Part shown: piece by piece, positions 50,223-60,171 of the stretch
How positions within the stretch are numbered: the first letter of the stretch is position 1
Layout: each line of letters opens with the position of its first letter
NCBI RefSeq assembly: GCF_030758615.1
Contig: NZ_CP132381.1
Location: 1,674,001 to 1,738,000, forward strand
Source of the DNA: Gilliamella apis
GTDB lineage: Bacteria > Pseudomonadota > Gammaproteobacteria > Enterobacterales > Orbaceae
Length of the DNA: 64,000 bases
Direction of reading: 5' to 3'
Position numbers and translations under genes: made by a program
Notes under the pieces: generated by a model
Told to the model about the DNA's origin: nothing
The model's input: the letters and a program-made list of their open reading frames with translations, nothing else
Database searches by the model: none

Positions 50223-51635
50223 TTGGATTTTCAACTTGTTAGTCGATTAAAGAATCTTCAACTTTATAAAAAACGACGTTCAAATAATGTGCTGTTCTGG
50301 CGCGAAATTTACCCTTTAGCTATGCCAATTTTGATTGAGAATTTGTCAGTCATTTTGATGGGGATTTTTAGTACATTTTTAGTGAGTTGGATTGGTAAGG
50401 CCGAGATGGCTGCCGTCGGTCTTGCGGAAAGCTTTAATATGATTGTCATGTCCTTCTTTATGGCAGTTGCACTAGGGACATCTGTGGTGGTGGCGTTTAG
50501 CTTAGGACGACATAATCGTAAAAAAGCGGTGGTCGCAGCAAGGCAATCCATTACGTTATTAGTAATAATTTCGATTTTACTGTTTTTGTTTGTCGAGTTC
50601 TCTGGTTATTGGATTGTCGAAATTATTGCAGGTAAAGCCGATCCTGAAGTGAAGGAATTAACGCTTACTTTTCTAAGATTAACCGTTTTAGGCTACCCTG
50701 CGCTTGCTTTTATTTTAGTTGGTTGTGGTGCATTACGTGGTGCTGGCAATACCAAATTACCAATGTACTTAAACATTATCATGAACATTCTAAACTTGAC
50801 GATCAGTTATGTGCTAATCTACGGCGCTTTTGGTTGGCAAGGATTAGGTTTTATTGGCGCAGGTATCGGCTTAACAATTTCACGCTATTGCGGCATGTTC
50901 TTTATTTTATTAGTCTTAACCATAAAACCAAGTCGGGCGTTATTTATTCCCCTCCGTAGTTATTTTCATTCATTTAATGGCAAAATTTTAATTGATATTT
51001 TAAGTATTGGAATTCCTGCTAGTGTGGAATCGGTAATGTTTAATATCGGAAAATTGCTTACGCAAACCTTTGTCGCAGGTATGGGCACCTCAACTATAGC
51101 TGCTAATTTTATTGCGTTTTCAATTGCCGGATTGCTTAATTTACCAGGTGGAACACTTGGTGCAACATCAACAATTATTGTAGGTAAACGTATTGGTATG
51201 GGACAAATTTATCAACCAACACGGCAACTTAAATTTATTTTTCATCTAACCAGTTTATTACTCTGTTTTTTAGCCTTTTTATCGATCCCATTCGCAGGAT
51301 TATTAAGCTCGCTTTACACTAATGATAAAGAAGTTATAGAAATCTCCAAACATTTACTTTGGTTTAATGCCTTATTTACCCCTTTTTGGGCTTCATCCTT
51401 TGTTTTACCATATGGTTTTAAAGGTGCGAAAGATGCAAGTTATACCATGTGGGTCGCTATTGCTAGTATGTGGATGTGTCGGATTGTTGTGGGTTATATT
51501 TTTGGCGTCTATTTTGGATTTGGAGTTATTGGCGTTTGGTTCGGTATGTTTTTAGATTGGATTATTAGAAGTATTTTCTTTTATTATCGACTTATTAGTG
51601 GTAAATGGCTATGGCGTCATCAAAAAATCAGCTAG
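50223..51635 (+). CDS. yeeO: MATE-family efflux protein YeeO
   Basis: A 470-residue MATE transporter with twelve helices. It is recalled as strongly similar to E. coli YeeO, which exports flavin mononucleotide and dipeptides: VLFWREIYPLAMPILIEN, ISTFLVSW-like FSTFLVSWIGKAEMAAVGLAESFNM, GCGALRGAGNTKLPM, and FVAGMGTSTIAANFIAFSIAGLLNLPG (in parts). Start is TTG 50223; no ATG precedes the conserved part. A TATAAT at 50181 suggests its own promoter. It is shorter at the N-terminus than E. coli YeeO. Confidence 0.88.
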   Translation: MDFQLVSRLKNLQLYKKRRSNNVLFWREIYPLAMPILIENLSVILMGIFSTFLVSWIGKAEMAAVGLAESFNMIVMSFFMAVALGTSVVVAFSLGRHNRKKAVVAARQSITLLVIISILLFLFVEFSGYWIVEIIAGKADPEVKELTLTFLRLTVLGYPALAFILVGCGALRGAGNTKLPMYLNIIMNILNLTISYVLIYGAFGWQGLGFIGAGIGLTISRYCGMFFILLVLTIKPSRALFIPLRSYFHSFNGKILIDILSIGIPASVESVMFNIGKLLTQTFVAGMGTSTIAANFIAFSIAGLLNLPGGTLGATSTIIVGKRIGMGQIYQPTRQLKFIFHLTSLLLCFLAFLSIPFAGLLSSLYTNDKEVIEISKHLLWFNALFTPFWASSFVLPYGFKGAKDASYTMWVAIASMWMCRIVVGYIFGVYFGFGVIGVWFGMFLDWIIRSIFFYYRLISGKWLWRHQKIS

Positions 51636-51639
51636 TACC

Positions 51640-51945
51640 AATACTGAAAATCTATTTCTTACAAATAAGTTTGGAGTATTTAATTTAACGATATCAACAA
51701 TGTGCTGACAACTGAGTGAAGTTAGCATGACAAACATAGACGCATTAAAAGCGAACGCAGGCGGTAGGCTGTCACATCGTGACCACTTGCGTGGTCGCCG
51801 TGGAAGTTGGTAAAGAGCATTCACTTAAACACTCTTTATTCAAACGGAAACAACATATATAAATAGCCACCAAATAACAAAACGTCCAAAACTCAACCAA
51901 GCAAAAAATTTGAGGAACGGGGTTTTAAAAGCCTAAAATCCATCC
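51640..51945 (-). repeat. Small-ORF repeat element, copy B (inverted)
   Basis: On the minus strand: CCCCGTTCCTCAAATTTTTT (at 51922-51902), GGACGTTTTG, TGGCTATTTATATA, then a GC-richer block with a 71-codon frame (51824-51609; core SLPPAFAFNASMFVM, then LTSLSCQH) and TTGTCAGCACATTG. It carries an extra 60 or so bases compared with copy A, including GTGGTC/GACCAC arms. The frame runs into the 3' end of yeeO on the opposite strand, so its last third is a chance extension. Confidence 0.55.
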
Positions 51946-52221
51946 TAGAAAGCCCTAAATTCGTTTACAAAAAGTGATTTTAAACAAATTCAATATCGAC
52001 CAATTGACTCTGAATCAATTATGCAATTAATAAACAATTTTTTAGATGAAAATTATTTCAACAGCATATCAATACACTAATTATAGTGATAACATATCAC
52101 TAATTACTTTTAGCTATATTTCTTCAATTGATTAAGATTTTTACTTCAGCAAGGTCTGATAATTAAACTCGTATTTCTGGTTAAATTGTCAGTAGATATA
52201 AGTAACATAAGGAGATAATAA
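51946..52221. other. AT-rich spacer before ompW
   Basis: No gene seen. The last part has a plausible promoter-like AT stretch and an AAGGAG ribosome site for ompW. Confidence 0.5.
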
Positions 52222-52893
52222 ATGAAGGTAACGTCAATAGCTATGCTAGTCACATTTGGATTAGCCAGTTCAGCAGCTTTCGCTCATAGTGCTGATCAAA
52301 TCATTATTCGTGGCGGTCCAGTCTATGTTCATCCACAAGATAAAAGTGATCATGTTAAAGTTGGTGGAGCAAAAAGCGATCTTAAAGCCAAAGCTAATAA
52401 TGACACGCAACTTGGGCTAAACTTTCAATATATGGTTACTGATAATTTCGGTATTGAATTATTAGGCGCAACACCATTTAGTCATCAAGTTAAACTAGGC
52501 GGAGGTAATTCTACCGGATTGGCTGGCGCAAAATTAGGTAAAATTAAACATTTACCACCGACATTAAGTGCAATTTGGTATCCACTTGATGGTAATTATG
52601 AACTCCAACCTTATGTAGGACTCGGTGTCAATTACACTTTCTTCTTTGATGAAAAACTCAGTGGCGAAGCCAAAAAAGCAGGTTTTCATGGTCTAGATTT
52701 GGATAGTTCTTGGGGTTGGGCTGCTCAAGTCGGTGCCGATTATACTTTTAACGATAATTGGCTAGTCAATGCTCAAGTCCGTTATATTGATATTGAAACT
52801 AAAGCCACTACTCATCTGGGCAATACTAAAGTAACTGCAAAGTATAAACTTGATCCTTGGGTGATGATGCTTGGTGTTGGTTATAAATTTTAA
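52222..52893 (+). CDS. ompW: Outer-membrane protein OmpW
   Basis: A 223-residue eight-stranded beta-barrel with a signal peptide (MKVTSIAMLVTFGLASSAAFA). Family features: an N-terminal IIIRGGPVYVHPQDKSD, LGLNFQYMVTDNFGIELLGATPFSH, and the C-terminal VMMLGVGYKF ending in Phe as required for barrel assembly. It forms a small hydrophobic channel in the outer membrane. Ribosome site AAGGAG. Confidence 0.93.
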   Translation: MKVTSIAMLVTFGLASSAAFAHSADQIIIRGGPVYVHPQDKSDHVKVGGAKSDLKAKANNDTQLGLNFQYMVTDNFGIELLGATPFSHQVKLGGGNSTGLAGAKLGKIKHLPPTLSAIWYPLDGNYELQPYVGLGVNYTFFFDEKLSGEAKKAGFHGLDLDSSWGWAAQVGADYTFNDNWLVNAQVRYIDIETKATTHLGNTKVTAKYKLDPWVMMLGVGYKF

Positions 52894-52908
52894 TGTAATT
52901 AATAAATA

Positions 52909-52935
52909 AACCTCTCCATGAGAGGTTTTTTAATA
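52909..52935 (+). terminator. Terminator after ompW
   Basis: AACCTCT (52909-52915), five-base loop, AGAGGTT (52921-52927), then T-run. Confidence 0.8.
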
Positions 52936-53066
52936 CATTATTCAATGCTCTACCACAATTAATCTAAATTATCAAAATAAACCTCGAGAATTCAGTTCTT
53001 CTTGCCATTAAAGCTCGTCAAATATCGATACCTCCTACATTATTTGTGTCCAAAATGGCGTTATAA

Positions 53067-53088
53067 ATTTGTGATATCTATCACATTA
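53067..53088 (+). promoter_or_regulatory. CRP binding site upstream of xyloside genes
   Basis: A perfect TGTGA-N6-TCACA (53070-53085) in a good A/T flank, 162 bases before the transporter start. The intergenic region is otherwise empty from 52936 to 53249. Confidence 0.8.
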
Positions 53089-53249
53089 ACCATATAACGT
53101 AATTAAGGTATGTAAAATCATAATACTGTTTTGAAAATGAATTTTATAAACTCTATTTATTGTTATTTTTTCAATAAGTTGTTAACGCAACCGATAATTA
53201 AATAATGACAGTTTTATGCAAATCATATTTTGATAACTAAAAGGAGTTT

Positions 53250-54638
53250 ATGATGGATAATAATAAAAAATTATCAGTCATGGAAAAAATCGGCTTTGGG
53301 ATGGGCGATGCAGCCTGTGGTATTGTCTATTCCTCAGTGACGATGTTTTTGACCTATTTTTATACTGATATTTATGGCCTTTCTGCTGCTGCGGTTGGCA
53401 TAATGTTCCTCGCTACACGAATTTTCGATGCTATTATCGATCCGATTACAGGTATGGTCGCTGATCGTACTAAAACAAGATGGGGACGATTTAGACCATG
53501 GTTAATTTGGTTTGCTATTCCTTATGCTGTACTAGCTGTTATGACTTATACAACACCAGATTTTGGTTATTCAGGTAAACTTTTATATGCATACATTACC
53601 TATGCATTATTAATGCTTTGTTATACATTTATTAATATCCCTTATTGTGCTCTAGGTGGTGTTATTGCTCGTGATGAGAAAGATCGTTTATCTGCTCAAT
53701 CCTATCGGTTTACTATTTCATCGGCATCAGGGCTTATGGTATCAATCGGTACATTATTCTTAGTCGATTGGTTAGGAAAAGAAAATAAGCAACTCGGATT
53801 TCAGTTAACCATGGCGATAATGGGCGTTATTGCAATTGGTATGTTAGTATTCTGTTTTGCAACCACTAAAGAAAGAGTGGTACCAATTGAAGATAAAAAT
53901 GTCAGTGTTAAAAAAGATTTAAAATGCTTATTAGGCAATGATCAGTGGTGTATTGTGGCTCTTATTACCTTCTTTTCAAGTATGGCTGGCGTTATGCGTA
54001 GTTCAGCAACGCTTTACTATGCAACTTACTTGATGATGGGTGGCGTTAGCTCAGCAGCGGGTACTGCGATGAAATCAGCCTTTGTGTCAACATCCGTGGT
54101 TGGTACTATATTAGGCGCGATGGCTGCTGGTTATTTTGCTAAACGTTTTACTGCTATTCAACTCTTTAAAAATATTAATTTAACGTTGTTTGTTATTGGT
54201 GTGGTGATGTTTTTTGTTCCACCTGTGTGGTTAGCGGTTATTTTCCCACTCTATTTTTTAATTGGCTTTTTCCATTCCATGTATCAACCATTCAAATGGA
54301 ATATGATGGCCAATGCTGCTGATTACGGTGAATGGAAATTTGGACGCCGAGCAACTGGTCTATCTTTCTCAGGTAATTTATTTGCCTTAAAACTTGGCAT
54401 GGCAATCGCGGGGGCTTTAGTCGGAATTAGTTTAGGTTTATTAGGTTATCAAGCTGGTGTAAATGAACAAACACCATTAGCCACAATGGGCATTATTGGT
54501 CTTTTAACTATTGGACCAGCATTTTCATATTTATTACTTTGGTGGTTAATGCGTTTTTATAAATTAGATGACAAAATGATGGAAAAAATTCAAAGTGATT
54601 TACTTGCTAGACAACAAAATAAAGATAGTGATGACTAA
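53250..54638 (+). CDS. GPH-family glycoside/xyloside:cation symporter
   Basis: A 462-residue, twelve-helix transporter of the glycoside-pentoside-hexuronide family. Signatures: IGFGMGDAACGIVYSSVTMFLTYFYTDIYGL (about 12-42, in parts), RIFDAIIDPITGMVADRTKTRWGRFRPWLIW and a GFFHSMYQPFKWNMMANAADYGEW segment. YagG/XynT-type members carry xylosides or xylobiose. It is followed after 44 bases by a GH43 xylosidase, forming an uptake-and-cleavage pair. CRP control is likely from the site upstream. Confidence 0.87.
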   Translation: MMDNNKKLSVMEKIGFGMGDAACGIVYSSVTMFLTYFYTDIYGLSAAAVGIMFLATRIFDAIIDPITGMVADRTKTRWGRFRPWLIWFAIPYAVLAVMTYTTPDFGYSGKLLYAYITYALLMLCYTFINIPYCALGGVIARDEKDRLSAQSYRFTISSASGLMVSIGTLFLVDWLGKENKQLGFQLTMAIMGVIAIGMLVFCFATTKERVVPIEDKNVSVKKDLKCLLGNDQWCIVALITFFSSMAGVMRSSATLYYATYLMMGGVSSAAGTAMKSAFVSTSVVGTILGAMAAGYFAKRFTAIQLFKNINLTLFVIGVVMFFVPPVWLAVIFPLYFLIGFFHSMYQPFKWNMMANAADYGEWKFGRRATGLSFSGNLFALKLGMAIAGALVGISLGLLGYQAGVNEQTPLATMGIIGLLTIGPAFSYLLLWWLMRFYKLDDKMMEKIQSDLLARQQNKDSDD

Positions 54639-54682
54639 GATAGAATGTCGATAAGTAATAGTTACAATTAAAGGTTAATTAT

Positions 54683-56203
54683 ATGAGTTTAGATTATTAC
54701 CAAAATCCTATTATCTGCGGTGATTATTCAGATCCCGATATTGTCAAAGTAAATGATGATTTCTTTATGGTTTCATCTAGCTTTAACCATATGCCAGCAT
54801 TACCGATTCTACACTCAAAAGACTTGGTAAATTGGCAAATTATCAATCATGTTTTTGATGCACTTGACTTACCCGGTTATGATGCAGTCCAACCTGGTAA
54901 AGGAGTTTGGGCGCCATCGATTCGCTATCATGATGAAAAACTTTGGGTGTTTTTTAGTACCCCTGATGAAGGTATTTTTATGTCTTATACCACTGATCCA
55001 TGGGGCGAATGGAGCAAACCACACTGCTTACAACCAGCACTAGGTTGGATTGATCCTTGTCCATTTTGGGATGATGATGGTCGAGCATGGTTGGTGCATG
55101 CCTTTGCGCAAAGTCGTTGTGGTGTAAAACATAAATTGCAGCTGTTTGAAATGGCCAACGATGGGTCAAAATTAATCGGCGAAGGTCAAATTATTTATGA
55201 TGGTACCGCTGATTTACCGACACTTGAAGGACCAAAACTTTATAAGCGCAATGGTTGGTATTACATTTTTGCACCTGCTGGTGGTGTTGAAAATGGTTGG
55301 CAATCTGTGTTACGAAGCCGAGATTTAACTGGCCCTTGGACTGCACGCAATGTGCTATTTCAAGGCAATACGACAATCAATGGCCCTCATCAAGGAGGAT
55401 GGGTCGAATTGGACAACAATGAGTGCTGGTTTGTGCATTTTCAAGATGCCCATTTATATGGTCGTATTGTTCATTTACAGCCAATGTATTGGGGTGATGA
55501 TGATTGGCCTCGCATTGGTGAGAGTATCAATAATGACTCTACAGGACAACCTGTATTATCATATAAAAAACCAACTGTGTCCCATCACTCAGAAGAGTAT
55601 AGAATACAAACAAGTGACGATTTCCAGCATGGTAAATTTGGTTTACAGTGGCAATGGCAGGCTAATCCTAATCCAGATTGGCTAATAGCAAGTGATCAAG
55701 GATTAACCTTAAGTTGTTATCCATTACCTATTCGTCATCAACAACAAACACTCTATTTTGCAGCAAACTTATTACTGCAAAAATTTTCAGCATGGCAATT
55801 TACGGCGCAAACTCAACTTAGAATGAATGCTAAACAGACAGGTGATTTGGGTGGTTTAATCGTTTATGGTGAACGTTATGCAGCAATTATGATCGGTTAT
55901 GATAATGGACAGTATAAGCTTTATTATCGATATGGCTGGATGAAAGATTCAGGTCAAGTTGACGAATATCAACAAATTATCACTCAATTATCTTCTGAGA
56001 ATTGTCAACTTAAAGTAGAAGTGGGATTGAATGGTATCTGTCAATTTTACTATAAAGATCATGAGACAGACTGGATTTCAATTGAACCTAGCTTCGCTTC
56101 AGGAAAAGGTAAATGGGTGGGAGCTAAAGTAGGAATTTTTGCCGCAACAGAAGCAGATAATACTATTGGCTATTGCCATTTTGATTACTTCAAGATTAGT
56201 TAA
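54683..56203 (+). CDS. GH43 beta-xylosidase/arabinofuranosidase-like enzyme
   Basis: 506 residues without a signal peptide, so cytosolic. The five-bladed propeller catalytic domain (about 1-290) has the first acid in GDYSDPDIVKVNDDFFM, the central Asp in WIDPCPFWDDDGR and the acid Glu in TLEGPKLYKRNGWYYIF. The C-terminal beta-sandwich (about 320-506) is the usual accessory domain (DLGGLIVYGERYAAIMIGYDNG). It would cleave xylo-oligosaccharides or arabinoxylan pieces brought in by the symporter. Plant-diet function. Confidence 0.88.
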   Translation: MSLDYYQNPIICGDYSDPDIVKVNDDFFMVSSSFNHMPALPILHSKDLVNWQIINHVFDALDLPGYDAVQPGKGVWAPSIRYHDEKLWVFFSTPDEGIFMSYTTDPWGEWSKPHCLQPALGWIDPCPFWDDDGRAWLVHAFAQSRCGVKHKLQLFEMANDGSKLIGEGQIIYDGTADLPTLEGPKLYKRNGWYYIFAPAGGVENGWQSVLRSRDLTGPWTARNVLFQGNTTINGPHQGGWVELDNNECWFVHFQDAHLYGRIVHLQPMYWGDDDWPRIGESINNDSTGQPVLSYKKPTVSHHSEEYRIQTSDDFQHGKFGLQWQWQANPNPDWLIASDQGLTLSCYPLPIRHQQQTLYFAANLLLQKFSAWQFTAQTQLRMNAKQTGDLGGLIVYGERYAAIMIGYDNGQYKLYYRYGWMKDSGQVDEYQQIITQLSSENCQLKVEVGLNGICQFYYKDHETDWISIEPSFASGKGKWVGAKVGIFAATEADNTIGYCHFDYFKIS

Positions 56204-56218
56204 CGGTTTAATTAGATA

Positions 56219-56247
56219 AAAAAACCTCTCATATGAGAGGTTTTTTA
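56219..56247. terminator. Bidirectional terminator between GH43 and valS
   Basis: AAAAAACCTCTC, ATAT, GAGAGGTTTTTT: a perfect stem with A-tract and T-tract, serving two convergent genes. Confidence 0.9.
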
Positions 56248-56256
56248 TTCAAGTTG

Positions 56257-59115
56257 TTAAAGACTTTTTATGGCTGCATGCTGCTCTTGCAATTTGGCTT
56301 TATCAACAATATAGCCTTGTTGTTTTTCTTTCTCTTTCGCAACGACTGCCGCGGGCGCTTTATCTACAAAGCTAGCATTAGATAATTTATTATCAATACG
56401 CGCAATTTCACCATCAATACGAGCGATTTCTTTTTCAAGACGAGCTAGCTCATCTTCTTTATTAATAAGCCCAGCCATTGGAATGAGGAGTTCGGCACCA
56501 TCAACCAATTTAGTGACTGATAATGGCCCTACTTCACCTTCATCTAACAAGACAATTTCTGATAATCTTGCTAATGACTCGATAAACGTGACGTTGTCAC
56601 TAATTATGCGATGTACAGCTGGTGATGCTTTTCTAATCAATAGCTGTAATGGTTTGCTTGGTGCTATATTCATTTCAGCACGGATATTACGAACCGCAAT
56701 GACAGCGTCTTTAATCCAATTGATATCGGCAACCGCTTTATCATCAACTAATTTGCTATCAAATGCTGGCATTGGTTGTAACATAATGGTATCAGCTTTG
56801 ATTGCCATTAGTGGTTTGACACTTTGCCAAATAGCTTCAGTAATAAATGGAATGATTGGATGAGCCAAACGTAGTAAGGCTTCAAGTACCGTTACTAAGG
56901 TATGGCGAGCAGCACGTTGCTGATTCTGTTCACCATTTGCCAATACTGATTTAGTTAACTCTAAATACCAGTCACAGAACTGATTCCAAGTGAATTCATA
57001 TAGGATATTAGCAGCTAAATCAAAACGGTAAGTATCGAATGCTTCTCGATAAGTTTTCACGGTTTGGTTAAATTCCGCCAAGATCCATTTATCCGCTAAT
57101 GAATAATCTAACTCTCCACCATTAAAGCCACAATCATGGTCTTGGGTATTCATCAGTACATAACGGCTGGCATTCCATAGTTTATTACAGAAGTTACGAT
57201 AACCCTCTAAACGTTTTAAATCCCAATTAATATCACGACCAGTAGATGCAAGCGCGGCTAAGGTAAAACGTAAGGCATCAGTACCATGCGCTTCAATACC
57301 ATTCGGGAACTGTTTTTCTGTACGTTTAGCAATTTTTTCCGCTAATTGTGGCTGCATCATATTACCAGTACGTTTTTCTAATAAATCAGCAAGTGAAATA
57401 CCATCAATCATATCTAAAGGATCGATAACATTACCTTTAGATTTAGACATTTTTTGCCCTTCTTCATCTCGAATTAGCCCGGTCACATATACCGTTTTAA
57501 ACGGTACTTGTGGTTTACCATGTTCATCTTTAATGAAATGCATGGTCATCATAATCATTCTAGCAACCCAGAAGAAGATAATATCAAAACCTGTCACTAG
57601 CACATTAGTTGGATGGAAAGTAGCTAAATCATCAGTCTTTTCTGGCCACCCTAAAGTTGAAAATGTCCATAGTGCTGAAGAAAACCATGTATCAAGAACA
57701 TCGTCATCTTGAGACAATTCGATGTCTGCTGCAAGATTATTTTCACGGCGAACTTCAGCCTCATCACGACCAACATAGACGTTGCCTTGATTATCATACC
57801 AAGCTGGAATTCGGTGTCCCCACCATAATTGTCGCGAAATACACCAATCTTGAATATCATTCATCCATGAAAAATACATATTTTCATATTGTTTAGGCAC
57901 GAATTGGATATCACCATTTTTTACCGCCGCAATAGCTGGTTGCGCTAATACTTTTGCTCTCACATACCATTGGTCGGTTAACATAGGTTCGATTACCACA
58001 CCACCACGATCGCCATAAGGGATAGTTAAGTCATGCGGTTCAATTTTTTCTAAAATACCTTGAGCTTCACACTCTGCAACAACTAATTTACGCGCAGCAA
58101 AGCGTTCTAAATTTTGAAACTGTGCCGGAATATCGGTTGCGTGTGCAGTACTTGGCTCACCATTAGTATCAAACACTTCAGCTTGAGCACGAATGTCACC
58201 ATCAAAAGTTAAGATGTTAATCATTGGTAATTGATGACGACGCCCAACTTCATAGTCATTAAAGTCATGCGCAGGAGTAATCTTTACACAGCCAGTACCT
58301 TTTGTCATATCCGCATGTTCATCGCCAACAATCGGAATTCGGCGATTAACAAATGGTAATATGACAAATTTACCAATCAAATCTTTATAACGAGGATCTT
58401 CTGGATTAACGGCAACACCAGTATCACCAAATAATGTTTCAGGGCGAGTTGTAGCGACAACTAGATAATCTTTGCCTTCTGCAGTTTTAACACCATCCGC
58501 TAATGGATAACGTAAATGCCACATTGAACCTTTTACTTCACGATTCTCTACTTCAAGATCAGAAATTGCGGTACGTAATTTAGGATCCCAGTTAACTAAG
58601 CGTTTACCACGATAAATTAGGTCTTCTTGATAAAGTCTTACAAAAACTTCTTTAACCGCATTTGAAAGACCTTCATCCATAGTAAAGCGTTCACGATCCC
58701 AATCAACCGAATCGCCTAAACGTCGCATCTGTTTAGTAATGCTACCACCTGATTCTGCTTTCCATTGCCAAATTTTTTCGATAAAAGCTTCACGACCATA
58801 GTCATGACGAGTTTTGTTTTCTTCAGCAGCAATTTTACGTTCTACCACCATTTGCGTTGCAATGCCGGCATGATCACTGCCAGATTGCCATAGTGTATTA
58901 TTGCCTTGCATTCGATGATAGCGTATTAGCGCATCCATAATGGTTTGTTGGAAAGCATGTCCCATATGCAAACTACCAGTTACATTTGGTGGTGGAATAG
59001 CAATACAATAACTTGGCTGAGATTTGTCACCATTAGGCTTAAAGTAACCACTTTCTTCCCAATGTTGATAAATAGGTTGTTCGATTTCTTGTGGATTATA
59101 AGTCGTGTTTTTCAT
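56257..59115 (-). CDS. valS: Valyl-tRNA synthetase
   Basis: 952 residues, like E. coli ValS (951). Class I motifs: [16 protein letters not shown] (HIGH, about 41-56) and [12 protein letters not shown] (KMSKS, about 555-566); the editing domain has [17 protein letters not shown]; the C-terminal coiled coil ([22 protein letters not shown]) is present. Complete. It contains a perfect matS sequence near its 3' end. Confidence 0.97.
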   Translation of the reverse strand: MKNTTYNPQEIEQPIYQHWEESGYFKPNGDKSQPSYCIAIPPPNVTGSLHMGHAFQQTIMDALIRYHRMQGNNTLWQSGSDHAGIATQMVVERKIAAEENKTRHDYGREAFIEKIWQWKAESGGSITKQMRRLGDSVDWDRERFTMDEGLSNAVKEVFVRLYQEDLIYRGKRLVNWDPKLRTAISDLEVENREVKGSMWHLRYPLADGVKTAEGKDYLVVATTRPETLFGDTGVAVNPEDPRYKDLIGKFVILPFVNRRIPIVGDEHADMTKGTGCVKITPAHDFNDYEVGRRHQLPMINILTFDGDIRAQAEVFDTNGEPSTAHATDIPAQFQNLERFAARKLVVAECEAQGILEKIEPHDLTIPYGDRGGVVIEPMLTDQWYVRAKVLAQPAIAAVKNGDIQFVPKQYENMYFSWMNDIQDWCISRQLWWGHRIPAWYDNQGNVYVGRDEAEVRRENNLAADIELSQDDDVLDTWFSSALWTFSTLGWPEKTDDLATFHPTNVLVTGFDIIFFWVARMIMMTMHFIKDEHGKPQVPFKTVYVTGLIRDEEGQKMSKSKGNVIDPLDMIDGISLADLLEKRTGNMMQPQLAEKIAKRTEKQFPNGIEAHGTDALRFTLAALASTGRDINWDLKRLEGYRNFCNKLWNASRYVLMNTQDHDCGFNGGELDYSLADKWILAEFNQTVKTYREAFDTYRFDLAANILYEFTWNQFCDWYLELTKSVLANGEQNQQRAARHTLVTVLEALLRLAHPIIPFITEAIWQSVKPLMAIKADTIMLQPMPAFDSKLVDDKAVADINWIKDAVIAVRNIRAEMNIAPSKPLQLLIRKASPAVHRIISDNVTFIESLARLSEIVLLDEGEVGPLSVTKLVDGAELLIPMAGLINKEDELARLEKEIARIDGEIARIDNKLSNASFVDKAPAAVVAKEKEKQQGYIVDKAKLQEQHAAIKSL
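56588..56600. promoter_or_regulatory. matS site (MatP binding), inside valS
   Basis: GTGACGTTGTCAC matches the E. coli consensus GTGACRNYGTCAC at all positions. Such a 13-mer is unlikely by chance in AT-rich DNA, and MatP is encoded in the same window. Confidence 0.7.
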
Positions 59116-59307
59116 AATAAAGCTATCAATCCTAATTCAAGGCATAAAAATGTGATTATTCTACCGTAAAATGATTTAACAATAAATTACTAGACGAATA
59201 AAGTGTTTGATTAAATCAAATTTAAATCAGATAACAATGAAATTAGTATAAAAAAACCACTTGTTAGCAAGTGGTCTTAACGTTATGAACGATTAGAATG
59301 GTAAATA

Positions 59308-60153
59308 CTAATGATGATAGATAAAGTTATCAATCAATCTGGTTTTACCAATATAAACTGCCAAAGCACATAAACTATCTTGATTTAAACGATCAACCGC
59401 GGTTAATGTTGCATAATCAACAAATTCAATATAATCAATTTTAGCTAACGGCTGTGCATTTATAATATTCTTCATCGCGGTTAAGATGGTTTGTACTGAT
59501 TTTTCACCGGTTTGAATCATTTGCTGGGCACACTCGATTGATTGATACAAACAGATAGCGGCTAAACGTTCATGTTGCGATAAATAGCTATTGCGAGAAC
59601 TTTTAGCTAGTCCATCACTTTCACGCACAATTGGGCAACCGATAATTTCGATGTCAATATTAAGATCACTTACCATACGCTGAATAACCGCTAGTTGTTG
59701 AGCATCTTTTTGACCAAAATAGGCTCGATCAGGTTGCGTGATATTAAATAACTTAGTAACCACAGTACAAACACCTTTAAAATGGCCGGGTCGCTTTTTG
59801 CCACAAAGAGCATCAGTTAGGCCATTAACATTCACATAGCTATTAAAATTGGCATCATACATTTCACTGGCTGATGGACAAAAGATCAGATCAACCCCCA
59901 TTTGTTGACAGGCGTTTTTGTCGCGTTCTAAGTCACGAGGATAACTGGCTAAGTCTTCTTTCGGGCCAAACTGCATTGGATTGACAAAAATGGTGACAAT
60001 CACTTTTTGATTATCTTGTTTAGCCGCAGCCATTAAGCTCTGATGACCTTCATGCAGATACCCCATAGTTGGTACTAAACCAATGGTTGCACCGTTTTTA
60101 CGCCACGATTTAACCTGCTGACGAACTTCATCAATTGTTGTTACAACTTTCAC
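59308..60153 (-). CDS. panC: Pantoate-beta-alanine ligase
   Basis: 281 residues. It joins pantoate and beta-alanine with ATP to give pantothenate. Motifs: VPTMGYLHEGHQSLM (HIGH-like, about 25-39), TIFVNPMQFGPKEDLASYPR, GKKRPGHFKGVCTVV, YFGQKDAQQL and the KMSKS-like SRNSYLS. Follows panB after 18 bases. panD, which makes beta-alanine, is not in the window. Confidence 0.96.
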   Translation of the reverse strand: MKVVTTIDEVRQQVKSWRKNGATIGLVPTMGYLHEGHQSLMAAAKQDNQKVIVTIFVNPMQFGPKEDLASYPRDLERDKNACQQMGVDLIFCPSASEMYDANFNSYVNVNGLTDALCGKKRPGHFKGVCTVVTKLFNITQPDRAYFGQKDAQQLAVIQRMVSDLNIDIEIIGCPIVRESDGLAKSSRNSYLSQHERLAAICLYQSIECAQQMIQTGEKSVQTILTAMKNIINAQPLAKIDYIEFVDYATLTAVDRLNQDSLCALAVYIGKTRLIDNFIYHH

Positions 60154-60171
60154 AATTATTATCCTTTCTGG

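Noticed and set aside
51771..51783. GTCACATCGTGAC as a matS site
   Set aside because: The arms are in the reverse order (GTCAC first). matS needs GTGAC-N3-GTCAC.
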